NCBI GenBank assembly: GCA_050633905.1
Contig: JBOEHJ010000011.1
Location: 9,149 to 73,148, forward strand
Source of the DNA: JANQPX01 sp050633905
GTDB lineage: Bacteria; Pseudomonadota; Alphaproteobacteria; Geminicoccales; Geminicoccaceae
Direction: 5' to 3'
Length of the DNA stretch: 64,000 nt
Shown here: piece after piece, positions 34,769 through 43,273 of the stretch
How positions within the stretch are numbered: position 1 is the first letter of the stretch
Layout of the letters: each line of letters begins with the position of its first letter
The notes under the pieces: model-generated
Database searches by the model: none
What the model was told of the DNA's origin: nothing
What the model saw: the letters and a program-made list of their open reading frames with translations, nothing else
Translations under genes and position numbers: made by a program

Positions 34769-35485
34769 TCAAAACCGATAGACGACTGCCAGGCCTACAA
34801 CCGGATAGAATTGGAAGTCTTCCAGATCATCCTCGATGTCGTCCTCTTCTTCGTCGAGATTGGCTTCTAGAACAGCATCACCCTCAAGGGCACCACCTTC
34901 CGCATCGAGGTCGACGTCGGCACGCCCCTGGTACATGACCCCCAGATCGAAGCCGATGCTAAGGGACCCTTCGAGCAAGGTGGCGCCATAGCCGAGGCCA
35001 AGATAGGGGGCCACGGTGTTGAAGCTGACATCGCCTTCCAGTGTGCCGACATCTGAAGCCGCAAAAGTCTCATCACCGATGGTGATGTCTTCGGTGGGCG
35101 TGCCCGTCAAATCGGCATTGTTGAAGTTAAAGCGCAAGCCGCCGCTTAGGCGAAAACCGCCCTTGAACGGATGAACATCGACGAGTGCGCCAAGAGAGCC
35201 CAAGGTTGCCTCGGCATCATAGTCGACATCATTGATGGAGCGATCGAAGTCGAGGCTCAGCCAATTGCCGCCGAAACGAAGACCAAAGGTTTCGTTGAAA
35301 CGCAAACCCGCATCCAGGCCGACGCCGAGGGTGCTGATTGTCGGACTGACGAAAAAACCGGGGGGCAGGGGATCACCAGCTGTCGACGGAGGAGGTAGTG
35401 CTGTCGCTGCATCGCCTGGCGTCTGTGCGCCAAGAACTGCCGGCCAAGCGGATAAAATCAACACAAAGGCGGAAAGAAGGCGCAT
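34769..35485 (-). CDS. Outer-membrane beta-barrel protein, unknown function
   Basis: 238 residues with a signal peptide (RLLSAFVLILSAWPAVLGAQ) and a Pro-rich linker, then alternating strands (GLDAGLRFNETFGLRFGGNW, LSGGLRFNFNNADLTG, PYLGLGYGATLLEGSLSIGF). It ends in FQFYPVVGLAVVYRF, with the terminal Phe required for barrel insertion. An unusually acidic loop (DEEEDDIEDDLED, about 215-228) precedes the last strand. This is the OmpW/OmpA-like class of small barrels. ATG 35485 gives the signal peptide; a longer frame to 35620 does not. Confidence 0.78.
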   Translation of the reverse strand: MRLLSAFVLILSAWPAVLGAQTPGDAATALPPPSTAGDPLPPGFFVSPTISTLGVGLDAGLRFNETFGLRFGGNWLSLDFDRSINDVDYDAEATLGSLGALVDVHPFKGGFRLSGGLRFNFNNADLTGTPTEDITIGDETFAASDVGTLEGDVSFNTVAPYLGLGYGATLLEGSLSIGFDLGVMYQGRADVDLDAEGGALEGDAVLEANLDEEEDDIEDDLEDFQFYPVVGLAVVYRF

Positions 35486-35806
35486 GAGGCAGCTCCAAGT
35501 TACAGGCGATCGTAGTCTTTCTCCACAAAGTAAAGAAAAGGTTAAGACGTCAATGGCGTATGGTCTTACAAGGGTGATCTTTTTCGATATGTTGCCGTTT
35601 GGACGCTGAAGGGTGTTCAAACAAATGACGGGCGGTCAGAATGATTGAAAAAGCGAAGGCTTTTCGCTGATTTCTCGCTAAAAAGTGCTGTTGATCGTCT
35701 ATCGATCCAGAGCAATTTTTCGACCATACGAAGCCGTCAAACGGCCTGGACGAATGACCTGTGTCAGCCCATCGCCTGATGAAGCGATGGGCTGGGGAGC
35801 GTTCGC
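35486..35806. other. Intergenic region between the barrel gene and argC
   Basis: No gene is seen. The stretch near 35486-35600 probably holds the promoter of the barrel gene. A strong hairpin lies at 35765-35794. Confidence 0.4.
35765..35794 (-). terminator. Strong hairpin downstream of argC
   Basis: CAGCCCATCGC and GCGATGGGCTG form a perfect 11 bp stem with an eight-base loop, 13 bp past the argC stop. There is no T run on the minus strand, so it may protect the mRNA end or work with Rho. Confidence 0.55.
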
Positions 35807-36853
35807 CTAAGGAAACAGCGGCGCTTGTTCAAGTCCCTCGGTTTCCGAGATATCGAGCATGACATTCATGTTCTGCAGCGCTTGGCCAGACGCACCTTTC
35901 ACCAGGTTGTCGGTCACGCTCAATAAGATGGCCTGGCCGGGAAGACGCCCTGGATGGACGGCGATATGGCAGTAATTGGTACCCCGAACATGGCGCGTTG
36001 CCGGCAAGCTCTTGAACGGCAGAACCCGGATGAAGGGCTCGTCCTGGTAGTGCCGCTCCAGCTCGTCCTGGAGATCCTCGGGCACGACCGATCCCAAAAG
36101 GTCGACATAAATGGTCGCAAGGATGCCGCGGTTCATCGGGATAAGGTGGGGGGTGAAGGTGACGGTGACAGGCTCACCTGCCGCCTCCGAAAGACCCTGC
36201 TCGATTTCCGGCGTATGCCGATGCGTGCTCACGCCATAAGCATGCAGCCCCTCGCTCACTTCGGTATGGAGCGAGCCCTCTTTCGGCGCGCGTCCAGCCC
36301 CGGTGACCCCGGATTTGGCATCGACGATGATCCGGTCATTGCAGATCAGACCGGCTTTAATCAGTGGGCAAAGCGGCAGCTGCGTTGTGGTCGGATAACA
36401 ACCGGGATTGGCGACGAGATCGGTTTCTTTGATCATGGGTCTGGCAAGCTCGGTAAGACCGTAGACGGCTGATCTCTGCCGCTCGATTGCCTGATGTGGT
36501 TTGCCGTAGACCCGCTCATAGACGGCTGTGTCATGCAGGCGAAAATCGGCGGAAAGGTCGACGATTTTTGGCCCTTTCGGCATGGCACCGATCACCTCCT
36601 GGGTGGTTCCATGGGGCAGGCAGCCGAAGACTACATCGAGCTTGCCCAGATCGTCATCGCCGATTTTAGAAAGCGTCGGCAGATCACGGCCGGCAAGGTG
36701 CGGGAACACGCGATCGATGCTCTGCCCTGCGAAGCGTTCGGATGTCATGCAGGTCACGCGCGCTGATCGGTGGCTCTGCAGCAGACGAAGCAGCTCGGCG
36801 CCGGTATAGCCGGTTGCGCCCAGGATCGCGACATTCACGGTGTTCGTCGACAT
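35807..36853 (-). CDS. argC: N-acetyl-gamma-glutamyl-phosphate reductase
   Basis: 348 residues. VAILGATGYTGAELLRLLQS is the NADP-binding fold, VFGCLPHGTTQEV the phosphate-site loop and VANPGCYPTTTQLPL the catalytic Cys motif; VSTHRHTPEIEQGLS and NMNVMLDISETEGL complete the ArgC type 1 pattern. It catalyses the third step of arginine synthesis in the cytoplasm. ATG 36853 follows GGGGG; longer frames to 36955 have no support. It is divergent from purD, with about 250 bp between them. Confidence 0.96.
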   Translation of the reverse strand: MSTNTVNVAILGATGYTGAELLRLLQSHRSARVTCMTSERFAGQSIDRVFPHLAGRDLPTLSKIGDDDLGKLDVVFGCLPHGTTQEVIGAMPKGPKIVDLSADFRLHDTAVYERVYGKPHQAIERQRSAVYGLTELARPMIKETDLVANPGCYPTTTQLPLCPLIKAGLICNDRIIVDAKSGVTGAGRAPKEGSLHTEVSEGLHAYGVSTHRHTPEIEQGLSEAAGEPVTVTFTPHLIPMNRGILATIYVDLLGSVVPEDLQDELERHYQDEPFIRVLPFKSLPATRHVRGTNYCHIAVHPGRLPGQAILLSVTDNLVKGASGQALQNMNVMLDISETEGLEQAPLFP

Positions 36854-37106
36854 TCGAAGTCCCCCACAGAGGAATGGCCCACGCCAGCGCGCGCCAAAAT
36901 TTTTCCACATTGATAATGATCCGCGCTTATCCCACGTTCGGCCTGGTCTGGCCATCGTTTTTCTTCGATCAAAACGGGGCAGGATGACTTATCCGCTGCG
37001 TCTCGGTTCCAAGACCAAGAGAACTGCGTTAGAACCCCCGCATTGCCAAGAAAATCCCTACGGATCGATCTGGTCCGGGCTCAAGTCAGGAGGTCAAGTT
37101 TTGACC

Positions 37107-38396
37107 ATGCGCGTTCTAGTGATTGGCGCCGGCGGCCGTGAACATGCGATTTGCTGGTCGTTGTCGGCTTCGTCGATGATTGATGAGCTTTATGCAGCGC
37201 CAGGCAGCGATGCGATGGGGGCTGATGTCAAGAGGGTGCCCCTTGCTGTCGATGATCTCGATGGTCTGGTGGCGTTTTGCCTGGAGAAGCGGATCGACCT
37301 GGTGGTGCCGGGGCCTGAATTGCCGCTGGTTCTCGGGATCAGGGATCGGCTCGATGAGGCTGGCATCAAATGTTTTGGACCTAGCGCCAAAGCAGCACAG
37401 CTGGAAGGTTCGAAGGCGTTCACGAAGGCGCTTTGCAGGCGCTATCAGATCCCAACAGCCGCTTGCGAGGTTTTCGGCAAAGGCGATATGGAACAAGCGC
37501 GCACCTATGTGCGGGACAAGGGTGCACCCATCGTGATCAAGGCGGATGGGCTTGCCGCCGGCAAGGGCGTGACCGTTGCGATGTCCCTGGATCAGGCGAT
37601 CACGGCCCTCGATGAGGCCGAAGACGGCGCGTTTGGTTCGGCAGGGCAGCAAGTGGTTGTCGAGGAGTATCTCGAAGGCGAGGAGGCGAGCTTCTTTGCC
37701 CTGGTCGATGGCGATCAGATTCTGTCATTCGGCACGGCCCAGGACCACAAGGCGGTGGGCGAGGGCGATATCGGTCCCAATACAGGCGGCATGGGCGCCT
37801 ATTCACCAGCACCTTGTATGACTGACGCGCTAATCCAGCGGACCATGGATGAGATCGTGAGGCCAACGATCCTTGGAATGATCAAGGATGGGGCACCTTA
37901 TCGAGGAATTCTTTATGCTGGGCTGATGATCACCAAGGACGGCCCGAAGCTGATCGAATATAATGCTCGTTTCGGCGATCCTGAATGCCAGGTGCTGCTG
38001 CCGAGGCTTATGACCGATCTCTGTCAGCTTTTTCTTGGCGGTGTCGATGGCATGCTCGGCAACATGGATTTGCGCTGGCGGCCGGTGCATAGCATGACCG
38101 TCGTGATGGCCGCGAAAGGGTATCCTGGCACCTATCAGAAAGGCGGTGAGATCCGCGGTATCGATCAGGCGGAGATGATCGATGGCGTGACGGTTTTTCA
38201 TGCCGGCACCAGGATCGAAGACGGCCGGGTCTTCGCCAATGGCGGCCGCGTCCTGAACATCACCGCTGAGGGTGAAACGCTTTCGCAGGCGCGTGAGAGA
38301 GCCTATCGGGCGGTTGATCTGATCGATTGGCAAGATGGTTTTTGCCGGCGCGATATCGGCTGGCGGGCTCTTGGGACAAACAAGCTCGAATGCTGA
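37107..38396 (+). CDS. purD: Phosphoribosylamine-glycine ligase
   Basis: 429 residues of the ATP-grasp fold. MRVLVIGAGGREHAICWSL is the PurD N-terminus; FGPSAKAAQLEGSKAFTK, VIKADGLAAGKGVTVA, FGTAQDHKAVGEGDIGPNTG, EYNARFGDPECQVLLPRL and VVMAAKGYPG are strong PurD signatures. It makes glycinamide ribonucleotide in purine synthesis. AGGAGG at 37088 is 13 bases from the ATG but seven from an in-frame TTG at 37101, so translation may begin two codons earlier. Confidence 0.96.
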   Translation: MRVLVIGAGGREHAICWSLSASSMIDELYAAPGSDAMGADVKRVPLAVDDLDGLVAFCLEKRIDLVVPGPELPLVLGIRDRLDEAGIKCFGPSAKAAQLEGSKAFTKALCRRYQIPTAACEVFGKGDMEQARTYVRDKGAPIVIKADGLAAGKGVTVAMSLDQAITALDEAEDGAFGSAGQQVVVEEYLEGEEASFFALVDGDQILSFGTAQDHKAVGEGDIGPNTGGMGAYSPAPCMTDALIQRTMDEIVRPTILGMIKDGAPYRGILYAGLMITKDGPKLIEYNARFGDPECQVLLPRLMTDLCQLFLGGVDGMLGNMDLRWRPVHSMTVVMAAKGYPGTYQKGGEIRGIDQAEMIDGVTVFHAGTRIEDGRVFANGGRVLNITAEGETLSQARERAYRAVDLIDWQDGFCRRDIGWRALGTNKLEC

Positions 38397-38558
38397 TCGT
38401 GATTTATTTGTCAAAATAGACTAAAAATGTGAAATATAAAATTGTAATAAAATAGAAATAGTGAGGTCCTATTCAGATTTACTGTTTTTTCTTTAACTAA
38501 TCATCGTCACGGTGCTAAGGAACGCATTAGTTGCTGGCACAAGACTATTGGAGTGACG
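38397..38558. promoter_or_regulatory. AT-rich promoter region of the peptidoglycan-binding lipoprotein gene
   Basis: The stretch 38400-38505 is far more AT-rich than its surroundings (for example ATATAAAATTGTAATAAAAT). It lies directly upstream of the lipoprotein gene and is probably its promoter zone; I could not fix a single -35/-10 pair. Confidence 0.4.
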
Positions 38559-39602
38559 ATGAGACAGCGCTATTGGAGCTTCGGCACCGCAGCACTTTGT
38601 TGCCTCGGTGCATTGTCGGCCTGTTCGCCAAGGACGTCCGATGTCGAAGCACCTTCCTATGGTGTGATTGAACCCGCAGCGGCACCGGCTGCAAGCGACA
38701 TCAACTATGCTGCCCCCGACGATCTGTTCCCACCCAACCCGTTGCCGGGACGTTGCTACGCAAGGGTTCTGCTGCCCGCGACCTACGAGGCGAGCGAGGA
38801 AAGGGTCCTGGTTAAGCCGGCGGTGCAAAAGATTGAGATCGATGAAGCCCGTTATGAGTGGGTGGAAGAGGCCATCCTGGTGAAGGAGGCTGCATCGCGC
38901 CTCGAGACCATTCCAGCGAAATACGAGACCGTGACCGAGCAGGTCCTGGTGAAGCCAGAAGGCAAGAAGCTCGTCACCGTTCCGGCCGAGTATAAAACGA
39001 CATCCGAGCGTATCCTCGACAAGCCAGCGCACACCGTCTGGAAGCGCAGCAATGGGCCGATCGACAATGCCTTGAAGACCACCTACGACGAGAGCACGGG
39101 CGAAGTCATGTGTCTGGTCGAAATCCCGGCAAGCTATAGGACGATCGAGAAGCGCACGCTGGTGGCCCCGGAGAGAACGGAGGAGGTCATTACCCCCGCT
39201 GAGTACAAGATCGTGACTAAAAGGATCTTGGAGACGCCAGCCAGCACCAGGGAAGTGATTGTTCCGGCCGAATATAAGACAGTCAAGGTACAGAAAATGA
39301 TCGAGCCTGCGCGCGAGCGGAAGATTGAGGTGCCGGCGGAATATGAGACGGTGACCCGGCGTGCCAAGCTCGCCGATGAGCAGCTCGTCTGGCGCGAAGT
39401 GCTATGCGAGGTCAATATGACCGGTGACGTCATCCAGGCGATGCAGGACAAGCTCAGCCAATCCGGCCACTATGGCGGACGCGTCGATGGTATCTTCGGG
39501 CCAAAAACGCTCCGTGCCGTCAATAGCTTTGCCAAGACCGAAGGCCTGCCGGTCGGCACCAACTATATCTCCATGGAGACAGCCGAAGCCCTCGGCCACT
39601 AA
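38559..39602 (+). CDS. Lipoprotein with PAEYKTV-type repeats and C-terminal peptidoglycan-binding domain
   Basis: 347 residues. The signal sequence ends in the lipobox LSAC (Cys about 22), so the protein is lipid-anchored. Residues 70-285 hold at least seven degenerate units of about 25-30 residues with the pattern (I/V)PAxYxTVxxRxLxxPA, such as IPAKYETVTEQVLVKP and VPAEYKTVKVQKMIEPA. The unit around 165-195 is replaced by a WKRSNGPIDNALKTT insert. The C-terminus (IQAMQDKLSQSGHYGGRVDG, FGPKTLRAVNSF) is a PG_binding_1 domain. It probably ties the outer membrane to the wall. GGAG lies five bases before ATG 38559. Confidence 0.8.
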   Translation: MRQRYWSFGTAALCCLGALSACSPRTSDVEAPSYGVIEPAAAPAASDINYAAPDDLFPPNPLPGRCYARVLLPATYEASEERVLVKPAVQKIEIDEARYEWVEEAILVKEAASRLETIPAKYETVTEQVLVKPEGKKLVTVPAEYKTTSERILDKPAHTVWKRSNGPIDNALKTTYDESTGEVMCLVEIPASYRTIEKRTLVAPERTEEVITPAEYKIVTKRILETPASTREVIVPAEYKTVKVQKMIEPARERKIEVPAEYETVTRRAKLADEQLVWREVLCEVNMTGDVIQAMQDKLSQSGHYGGRVDGIFGPKTLRAVNSFAKTEGLPVGTNYISMETAEALGH

Positions 39603-39605
39603 AGC

Positions 39606-39690
39606 TAGTGGTGGTGATGTGAGCACCTCATTTGTTTTCCGCCGCCATCGGCAGGGTCGATGGTATGCACCCAGGTTATTCAGAGCCGGT
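39606..39690 (+). repeat. Family 2 repeat, copy 1
   Basis: Begins AGTGGTGGTGATGTGAGCAC, continues CTCATTTGTTTTCCGCCGCC and ends near GATGGTATGCACCC. It starts four bases after the stop codon of the lipoprotein gene, in the same direction. Confidence 0.75.
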
Positions 39691-39754
39691 GGCGGCGAGA
39701 ATCTGTTGGAGATAGTCTTTTAGCAGCGCGGTTTTTTTGAAAAAGGTTCCCTGC

Positions 39755-39842
39755 TTCATCCCGACATGGGGGCGCATACGCTTGGGATTCCAGGCACGTT
39801 TTTCTATGGCGCCCCAAACCCAATGAGGTGGTCACACCACCT
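39755..39842 (-). repeat. Family 2 repeat, copy 2
   Basis: On the minus strand it starts with the hairpin GGTGGTGTGACCACC (39827-39841), then CTCATTGGGTTTGGGGCGCC and a distant GCGTATGCGCCCCC. It starts directly after the GST stop codon, in the same direction as that gene. Confidence 0.78.
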
Positions 39843-40538
39843 TTAGCGTTTTTCGTGTTGGCCCTTGCCGAACAATAACTCCCAAGCCTCCTTGTCCTGG
39901 GTGTAATCGCGCTTGCGCTCTTCGAGCACGGTCGTGCCTTTTTGGACGGGTGCGCGCTCGGCGATTTGATCGAACCAGCGGACGAAGTTGGGAAAATTTG
40001 AGCGCTCGACATGCTGACGTTTAGGAAAGCGTGTCCAAGGCCAGGCCGCGATGTCGGCGATGGTGTAGTCGTCGCCGGCGAGATAGGTGCTTTCTGCCAG
40101 GCGGCGATCGAGGACGCCGTAAAGACGGTTGGCCTCATTGCGATAGCGGTTTTGCGCATATTCGATCGGCTCGGGTGCGTATTGCAGGAAATGATGGGCC
40201 TGGCCAAGCATCGGCCCGAGCCCGCCCATCTGAAACATCAACCATTGCAGCACTTGATACCGTTCGCGCGCTTTCTGGGGCAAAAACTTGCCTGTCTTTT
40301 CAGCAAGATAGATCAAGATGGCGCCGGATTCGAAGATCGAGAGCGGCTGCCCATCAGGACCTTCAGTGTCGATCATCGCCGGCATTTTGTTGTTCGGTGA
40401 GATTTTTAGAAAGTCAGGCTTGAACTGGTCGCCGGCGCCAATGTCGATTGCGTGAACATTGTAAGGCAGCCCACATTCCTCGAGCATGATATGGACCTTA
40501 TGCCCGTTAGGCGTGGGCCAGGTATAAAGGTCGATCAT
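39843..40538 (-). CDS. Glutathione S-transferase family protein, YfcG-like
   Basis: 231 residues. MIDLYTWPTPNGHKVHIMLE is the thioredoxin-like N-terminus of the nu-class (YfcG/YghU) enzymes with Thr/Asn near the glutathione thiol; ISPNNKMPAMID, LSIFESGAILIYLAEKTG and the helical domain with LAGDDYTIADIAAWPW follow. E. coli YfcG is a disulfide-bond reductase. ATG 40538 is chosen by homology over an upstream ATG at 40553. The neighbouring hydantoinase is divergent. Confidence 0.92.
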   Translation of the reverse strand: MIDLYTWPTPNGHKVHIMLEECGLPYNVHAIDIGAGDQFKPDFLKISPNNKMPAMIDTEGPDGQPLSIFESGAILIYLAEKTGKFLPQKARERYQVLQWLMFQMGGLGPMLGQAHHFLQYAPEPIEYAQNRYRNEANRLYGVLDRRLAESTYLAGDDYTIADIAAWPWTRFPKRQHVERSNFPNFVRWFDQIAERAPVQKGTTVLEERKRDYTQDKEAWELLFGKGQHEKR

Positions 40539-40664
40539 CGCATGGCTCCGCATCTTGGCATTGTTCGGCGAGGATGAGTTTGATCTGGAAGTCTAGATCA
40601 TTTTTCATTGGCTTAGAACCTGTACCAGACCCACAACAGCATGGTGCTCGCGATCTCTTTCCGG

Positions 40665-40742
40665 CATGTCCAAACCTGGCCGCATACCGTCGTTCTTGAC
40701 GATGTCGTTGGAAAGTAAATGAAGTGGACATTCCACCTTGAA
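40665..40742 (-). repeat. Family 2 repeat, copy 3
   Basis: On the minus strand: hairpin GTGGA ATG TCCAC (40724-40736), then TTCATTTACTTTCCAACGAC and GACGGTATGCGGCCAGG. The stem keeps its pairing although the central base pair changed from T-A to A-T relative to other copies. Confidence 0.72.
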
Positions 40743-40789
40743 CTGGGCGACGTTGGAACTTGGTTTGATCCAGGTATTGCGGAGGGGTA

Positions 40790-42259
40790 ATGGACGGGTT
40801 CGACTTGGTGATACGCGGCGGCGAGGTGGTGACGTCGGTTGATCGAATGATGGCCGATGTCGCTGTTCGAGGCGGACGAGTGGTGGCCCTTGGCGAAGGG
40901 CTGCCGAAGGGCAATCGAGAGATCGATGCAGCGGGCAAGCTAGTGCTGCCGGGCGGTGTTGATAGCCATTGCCATATCGAGCAGCTCTCCGCTTTCGGGA
41001 TCATGACCGCCGATGATTTTTATACCGGCAGCGTGTCAGCGGCCTATGGCGGCACCACGACAGTCATCCCTTTTGCTGCGCAGCATCAAGGCCAGTCGCT
41101 TCGCAAGGTGGTGGACGATTATCGCCAGGCCTCTCGAAAATCGGTGATTGATCATGCCTTCCATATGATCGTCTCGGACCCAACGCAGATTGTCCTCAAA
41201 GATGAGCTGCCGAAACTCATCGAGGAGGGGTACAGCTCGATCAAGCTCTTCATGACTTATGACAAGATCAGGGTTTCCGATGAGCAGATGCTGGATGTCT
41301 TGCTGTTGGCGCGCACCGAAGGTGCAATGGTGGTGGTCCATGCGGAAAATCATGGCATGATCCACTGGCTGGCCGACAAGCTCCTGACCAAAGGCTACAC
41401 CGCACCCAAATACCACGCCGTCAGCCATGTTCGTCTGGCCGAGACCGATGCTGTTTCCCGCGCTATTCAAATGGCGGCGATGATCGACCAACCGCTGGTG
41501 ATTTTTCACGTCTCCACCGAAGGCTCGATGAACGCCATCCGATCGGCACAGGACCAGGGCTTGAAGATTTACGGCGAGACCTGCCCGCAATATCTTTTTC
41601 TAACGGCTGATGATCTGGATCAGCCGGGCGTGGAGGGGGCGATGTGGTGCTGCAGCCCGCCGCCGCGCGATCGGCAGGATCAAGACGCGATGTGGCGGGG
41701 CCTCGGGAACGGCACCTTTCAGGTGTTTTCCTCCGATCATGCGCCCTACAGCTTCGATGAGCATGGCAAACTCGCACGCAGCACCAACCCAAATTTCAAA
41801 GAAATTGCCAACGGCCTGCCGGGGCTGGAGCTGCGCATGCCGCTCTTGTTCTCGGAAGGGGTTCTTGGCGGCAAAATCGATATCCATCGCTTTGTCGAAC
41901 TTTGCTGCACCAATGGCGCCAAGGTCTATGGCTTGCATCCGAAGAAGGGTACGATCGCCATCGGGTCGGACGCCGATATCGCCCTTTGGGATCCTGAGAA
42001 AACCGAAAGAATCACCAATGAGACGACCCATGATGCGACGGGTTATTCCCCTTATATCGGGCGAACCGTCACCGGCTGGCCGACCACGGTGCTGTCCCGC
42101 GGCGAGGTGATCATCGAGAACGGGCACTTCGTTGGCAAGAAAGGGCGAGGCCAGTTCTTGCCAAGAGCGGCTGGCCCTGCAGCACAGCCGCTCGGCCGTT
42201 TGATCCCGGAAATGGACCCCGCGCACAACTTCGGCGCCGTGATGATCGAGGAGGTTTGA
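40790..42259 (+). CDS. Dihydropyrimidinase/D-hydantoinase
   Basis: 489 residues of the amidohydrolase superfamily. DSHCHIE has the first metal His pair (H60, H62), SSIKLFMTYD the Lys (K152) that becomes carboxylated, VVVHAENH and VIFHVSTEGS the other His ligands and FSSDHAPYSFDEHGK the Asp. It opens cyclic ureides such as dihydropyrimidines or 5-substituted hydantoins to N-carbamoyl acids. GGAGGGG precedes the ATG, and the nitrilase-family gene that follows (gap one base) would hydrolyse the product. The substrate is not fixed by sequence. Confidence 0.92.
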   Translation: MDGFDLVIRGGEVVTSVDRMMADVAVRGGRVVALGEGLPKGNREIDAAGKLVLPGGVDSHCHIEQLSAFGIMTADDFYTGSVSAAYGGTTTVIPFAAQHQGQSLRKVVDDYRQASRKSVIDHAFHMIVSDPTQIVLKDELPKLIEEGYSSIKLFMTYDKIRVSDEQMLDVLLLARTEGAMVVVHAENHGMIHWLADKLLTKGYTAPKYHAVSHVRLAETDAVSRAIQMAAMIDQPLVIFHVSTEGSMNAIRSAQDQGLKIYGETCPQYLFLTADDLDQPGVEGAMWCCSPPPRDRQDQDAMWRGLGNGTFQVFSSDHAPYSFDEHGKLARSTNPNFKEIANGLPGLELRMPLLFSEGVLGGKIDIHRFVELCCTNGAKVYGLHPKKGTIAIGSDADIALWDPEKTERITNETTHDATGYSPYIGRTVTGWPTTVLSRGEVIIENGHFVGKKGRGQFLPRAAGPAAQPLGRLIPEMDPAHNFGAVMIEEV

Positions 42260-42260
42260 T

Positions 42261-43193
42261 ATGGCACGGCACGTAAAGGTCGCTTCAGCCCAGCTCGGAC
42301 CCATTCATCTCGCCGATGATCGGGCTTCAGTGGTCAGCCGTCTGATCGCTATGCTCAAGGAGGCCCATGGCATGGGTTGCCGTTTCGTGGTGTTTCCGGA
42401 ACTGGCACTTACCACCTTCTTCCCGCGCTATTGGTACGAGGACGAAGCGTCAGCAGATCGCTGGTTCGAACGCGAAATGCCCAATGCCGAAACCCAGTCT
42501 CTTTTCGACTTGTCGGCGGAACTCAATGTAGGTTTCTATCTTGGCTATGCCGAGGTGGCTGCCACCGGCAGTCGGTATAATACGTCCATACTGGTCGGAC
42601 CGGATGGCAAGATCATCGGCAAGTATCGAAAAGTTCATCTGCCTGGTCATGCCGACAACCGGCCTCATCTGCCGTTTCAGCATCTCGAAAAAAAGTATTT
42701 TCAGCCAGGCGACCTCGGCTTTCCGGTCTGGCGGGCGTTTGACAGCATTCTCGGCATGCTGATCTGCAACGATCGGCGATGGCCGGAAGCTTATCGGGTA
42801 ATGGGACTGCAAGGAGTCGAGCTGATCGCGCTTGGCTTCAATACGCCCAGCCACAATATCTATCATCCCGAGCCGCCGCATCTCCGCATGTTCCACCATC
42901 GGCTTTCGGTCCAGGCCGGGGCGTATCAGAATGGCGCTTGGGTGGTGGCAACCGCCAAAGCCGGTGCCGAAGATGGTTTCCATATGTTCGGCGGATCCTG
43001 CATCGTAGCACCCACTGGCGAGATCATGGCGCAGGCGCTAAGCGAAGAGGATGAGGTGATCGCCTTTGATTGTGATCTCGATCTTTGCCAGCATTATAAA
43101 ACCAGCACCTTCGACTTCGCCCGCCATCGCCGGATCGAGCATTATGGGCGAATTACCGGGCAGACGGGTGCTGAACCGCCGCCCGAAGATTGA
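42261..43193 (+). CDS. N-carbamoyl-D-amino-acid hydrolase-like nitrilase
   Basis: 310 residues. The catalytic triad is visible: Glu in VVFPELALTTFFPRYWYED (E47), Lys in IIGKYRKVHLPGH (K124) and Cys in ILGMLICNDRRWPE (C169). FPRYW and NDRRWPE are typical of D-carbamoylase, distinct from beta-ureidopropionase. With the preceding hydantoinase it forms a two-gene unit turning hydantoins into D-amino acids plus ammonia and CO2. No hydantoin permease is adjacent, and a racemase-family gene lies far off at 4298. Confidence 0.9.
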   Translation: MARHVKVASAQLGPIHLADDRASVVSRLIAMLKEAHGMGCRFVVFPELALTTFFPRYWYEDEASADRWFEREMPNAETQSLFDLSAELNVGFYLGYAEVAATGSRYNTSILVGPDGKIIGKYRKVHLPGHADNRPHLPFQHLEKKYFQPGDLGFPVWRAFDSILGMLICNDRRWPEAYRVMGLQGVELIALGFNTPSHNIYHPEPPHLRMFHHRLSVQAGAYQNGAWVVATAKAGAEDGFHMFGGSCIVAPTGEIMAQALSEEDEVIAFDCDLDLCQHYKTSTFDFARHRRIEHYGRITGQTGAEPPPED

Positions 43194-43204
43194 ATTTTTT
43201 ATTC

Positions 43205-43250
43205 GTGCTGTTCCATCCCATTCCCCNNGGGGAATGGGATGGAACAGCAC
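43205..43250. repeat. Perfect 22 bp inverted repeat centred on an NN gap
   Basis: Arms 43205-43226 and 43229-43250 are exact inverted copies (outer end GTGCTGTTCCATCCC, inner end CATTCCCC), with two undetermined bases at the centre. It lies between the carbamoylase stop and the flavin reductase gene. It may be a strong transcription terminator hairpin that blocked sequencing, or a false join at a contig end. Confidence 0.85.
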
Positions 43251-43273
43251 CTCTATCCAAAAAAGGAAAGTGA

